A stretch of 8,390 nt of DNA, taken from assembly GCA_035515515.1 (NCBI GenBank), contig DATJBC010000214.1:1-8390 (forward strand), written 5' to 3'. The position numbers and the translations under genes were made by a program. The notes under the pieces are model-generated. The model ran no database searches and was not told where the DNA came from. It was given only the letters and a program-made list of their open reading frames with translations. Of this stretch, positions 6,825-8,390 are shown one piece after another (the first letter of the stretch is position 1; the number at the start of each line of letters is the position of its first letter). This DNA comes from DATJBC01 sp035515515. GTDB taxonomy: Bacteria; Actinomycetota; Acidimicrobiia; Acidimicrobiales; UBA8190.

Positions 6825-8099
6825 CTACAAGGAACCGTTCCCGAGATCGGGCCCGCCACCTGCCCCTCTGTGGGCCGCCAGCGGTGCGGCCGGCTCCCCC
6901 GTCGCCGCCCGCGGACGGGCCTCGACCGTCGCCTCGCCGGGGGGGCCGGCGCCGGGCGCCGGGGCCGGCTCGGGGGCGTGTCCGGGCGCCGGACGCCGGC
7001 CGTTGCCCTCCTTGCGCAGGCCGGGGTGCAGCAGCGTGTACAGGGCCAGGCCCAGGACGACGACGCCGAAGGGGATGATGGCGTTGCCCTTCTTGTCGAA
7101 GAGCGGATAGAGGAGGAAGCCCGACAGCACCGCCGTCCACGCCCACAGGATGGCCACGGTGCGACGGGGCCCGTGGCCGAGCCGCAGCAGCCGGTGGTGC
7201 ACGTGGTTCAGGTCGGGGGCGTGGAACTCGGTGCGCCGCGCCGTGCGGCGGATGAAGGCGAAGGCCATGTCCGCCAGGGGGACGCCCAGGATGAAGACGG
7301 GGATGAACAGGGGCGCGAAGAAGAAGTAGGTCTGGCCGCTCACGTCGGGGGTCCGGCCGCCGATGAGCATGGTGGACGCCGCCATGAGCAGCCCCAGGAA
7401 CAGGGCGCCGGCGTCCCCCATGAAGGCCTTGGCCGGGTGCAGGTTGTGGGGGAGGAACCCCACGCACACCCCGAAGGTCACCACGGCGACGAGGGGCCCG
7501 AGGTTGTCGGGGGGCAGGATCCCCAGCGACACCAGGCGCAACCCGTAGACGGCGAGCGCGGCCGAGGCGATGGCCACGATGCCCGTGGCCAGCCCGTCGA
7601 GGCCGTCGATGAGGTTGACGGCGTTGGTGATGACGATGACCCACAGCGCCGTGAGCAGCGGGGTGACGTCGGGGGACAGCACGAAGAAGCCGACGATGGG
7701 CACCTTGAACTGGAACATCGTGACGCCCATGAACACGAGCACCATGGCCGCCAGCACCTGGCCGGCCACCTTGGCGGGCGCCGACATGTCGCGGACGTCG
7801 TCGATCAGCCCCACGGTGATGATGACGGCCGCCCCCAGCACGAGCCCGAGCGGCTCCGACGACCCCTGGAAGAGCACCTGGAGCTGGGGCACCTGGGACG
7901 CCACCAACACGGCCACCAGGAACGCCACGAACATGGCCACGCCGCCCCCGTAGGGCGTGACCCGGGAGTGGACGCGGCGCTCGTCGGGCTCGACCACGAA
8001 GCCGGCCCGCATGGCGAAGCGCCTGATGGGGAACATCGCTGCGAAGGTGCCCACGGCGGCCACCACCGCCACCAGCGCGTAGGCCCCGAGGGGGGGCAC
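6825..8099 (-). CDS. wecA: Polyprenyl-phosphate sugar-1-phosphate transferase (WecA/TagO/MraY superfamily)
   Basis: Multi-pass membrane enzyme that moves a sugar-1-phosphate, probably GlcNAc-1-phosphate from UDP-GlcNAc, to undecaprenyl or decaprenyl phosphate, starting a cell-envelope glycan. It has 424 residues and about ten or eleven membrane helices. Superfamily motifs are all present: GLIDDVRD (97-104, Mg2+-binding D100/D101), NAVNLIDGLDGLA (159-171), AFMGDAG (225-231, D229) and the cytoplasmic HVHHRL (299-304), which points to WecA/TagO rather than MraY. Residues 363-424 form a hydrophilic Pro/Ala/Gly-rich tail. GTG at 8099 follows GGAGGGG (8108-8114) with 8 bases between, and begins 3 bases after the glyA stop. 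A WecA-like gene next to the atp operon is common in Actinomycetota. The exact sugar and glycan are not provable here. Confidence 0.9.
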   Translation of the reverse strand: MPPLGAYALVAVVAAVGTFAAMFPIRRFAMRAGFVVEPDERRVHSRVTPYGGGVAMFVAFLVAVLVASQVPQLQVLFQGSSEPLGLVLGAAVIITVGLIDDVRDMSAPAKVAGQVLAAMVLVFMGVTMFQFKVPIVGFFVLSPDVTPLLTALWVIVITNAVNLIDGLDGLATGIVAIASAALAVYGLRLVSLGILPPDNLGPLVAVVTFGVCVGFLPHNLHPAKAFMGDAGALFLGLLMAASTMLIGGRTPDVSGQTYFFFAPLFIPVFILGVPLADMAFAFIRRTARRTEFHAPDLNHVHHRLLRLGHGPRRTVAILWAWTAVLSGFLLYPLFDKKGNAIIPFGVVVLGLALYTLLHPGLRKEGNGRRPAPGHAPEPAPAPGAGPPGEATVEARPRAATGEPAAPLAAHRGAGGGPDLGNGSL

Positions 8100-8102
8100 G
8101 GC

Positions 8103-8390
8103 TCAGGCCCCTCCGGCGGCGTCCCCCGTGGCGCCGGCGCGCAGTCGGGGGTAGGGGGGGAACTGCGCGCACAGCTCGAGGACCTCGGCGCGCACCCCCG
8201 CCAGCGCGGCGTCGTCGTCGCGGCCCCGCAGGGCGCGCCCCATGAGCGAGGCGACGCGGGCCATCTCGGCCGGCCCCATGCCCGCCGTGGTCTGGGCCGC
8301 GGTGCCCAGGCGCAGGCCCGACGTGACGAAGGCCGAGCGCGGGTCGTCGGGGATGGTGTTGCGGTTGAGGGTGATGCCGGCCCGGTCGAG
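8103..8390 (-). CDS. glyA: Serine hydroxymethyltransferase (partial, C-terminal end)
   Basis: PLP enzyme in the cytosol that converts serine and tetrahydrofolate to glycine and 5,10-methylene-tetrahydrofolate. Only the last 95 residues are in the window; the frame is open at the right edge and stops with TGA at 8103-8105. The fragment reads GITLNRNTIPDDPRSAFVTS, then GLRLGTAAQTTAGMG, which is the family's C-terminal block; the Arg in SGLRLGT (fragment residue 27) corresponds to the one that binds the substrate carboxylate. The end, ELCAQFPPYP, also matches the family, followed by a short Gly/Ala tail. The wecA ribosome site lies within its last codons, so the two genes are probably co-translated. 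The residues identify it clearly despite truncation. Confidence 0.95.
   Translation of the reverse strand, partial: LDRAGITLNRNTIPDDPRSAFVTSGLRLGTAAQTTAGMGPAEMARVASLMGRALRGRDDDAALAGVRAEVLELCAQFPPYPRLRAGATGDAAGGA

Noticed and set aside
6673..8172. A 499-codon minus-strand frame overlapping wecA.
   Set aside because: It is a frame-shifted shadow of wecA, with an Arg/Pro/Gly/His-rich translation and no motifs, whereas the wecA frame carries every catalytic motif of the superfamily.

Overview
The window is ordinary core-genome sequence from a high-GC Gram-positive bacterium, most likely an actinomycete in the broad sense (Actinomycetota). The evidence is very high GC, frequent GTG starts, a c subunit very close to the mycobacterial one (GIGDG and ARQPEAQG motifs), a long delta subunit with a doubled N-terminal domain, and the order glyA, wecA-like transferase, atp genes. 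Placement below phylum is a guess. A non-mycobacterial lineage such as Acidimicrobiia would fit, because subunit b and delta are separate genes and the mycobacterial loops and tails on gamma and alpha are missing.

Every gene I can support lies on the minus strand, so transcription runs from high to low coordinates. At the right edge (8103-8390) is the C-terminal end of glyA, serine hydroxymethyltransferase. Three bases later comes a membrane polyprenyl-phosphate sugar-1-phosphate transferase of the WecA/TagO/MraY superfamily (6825-8099). A 217-base gap (6608-6824) follows, holding a terminator-like hairpin, a weak promoter candidate and two more perfect inverted repeats. I read it as the break between the glyA-wecA unit and the atp operon, plus a structured atp leader.

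The atp operon then fills the rest: atpZ-like (6404-6607), atpI-like (5911-6363), atpB (a, 5156-5914), atpE (c, 4817-5089), atpF (b, 4180-4725), atpH (delta, 3220-4140), atpA (alpha, 1697-3220), atpG (gamma, 747-1694) and the N-terminal half of atpD (beta, 1-731). atpC (epsilon) would be expected beyond the left edge. Together these encode the membrane Fo motor (a, c ring, b), the peripheral stalk (b, delta) and the F1 catalytic head (alpha, beta, gamma) of a proton-type F1Fo ATP synthase, preceded by two small membrane accessory proteins. Coupling is tight at several junctions (4-base and 1-base overlaps, 2-base gap) and looser around atpE, which has the best ribosome binding site.

I found no mobile element, CRISPR array, tRNA, rRNA or unrecognised gene, and no new system. 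The points worth a second look are details of a known machine: the ungapped internal duplication in delta without b-delta fusion, a natural Met at the c-subunit site linked to bedaquiline resistance, an extended gamma loop, and the stem-loop-rich atp leader.
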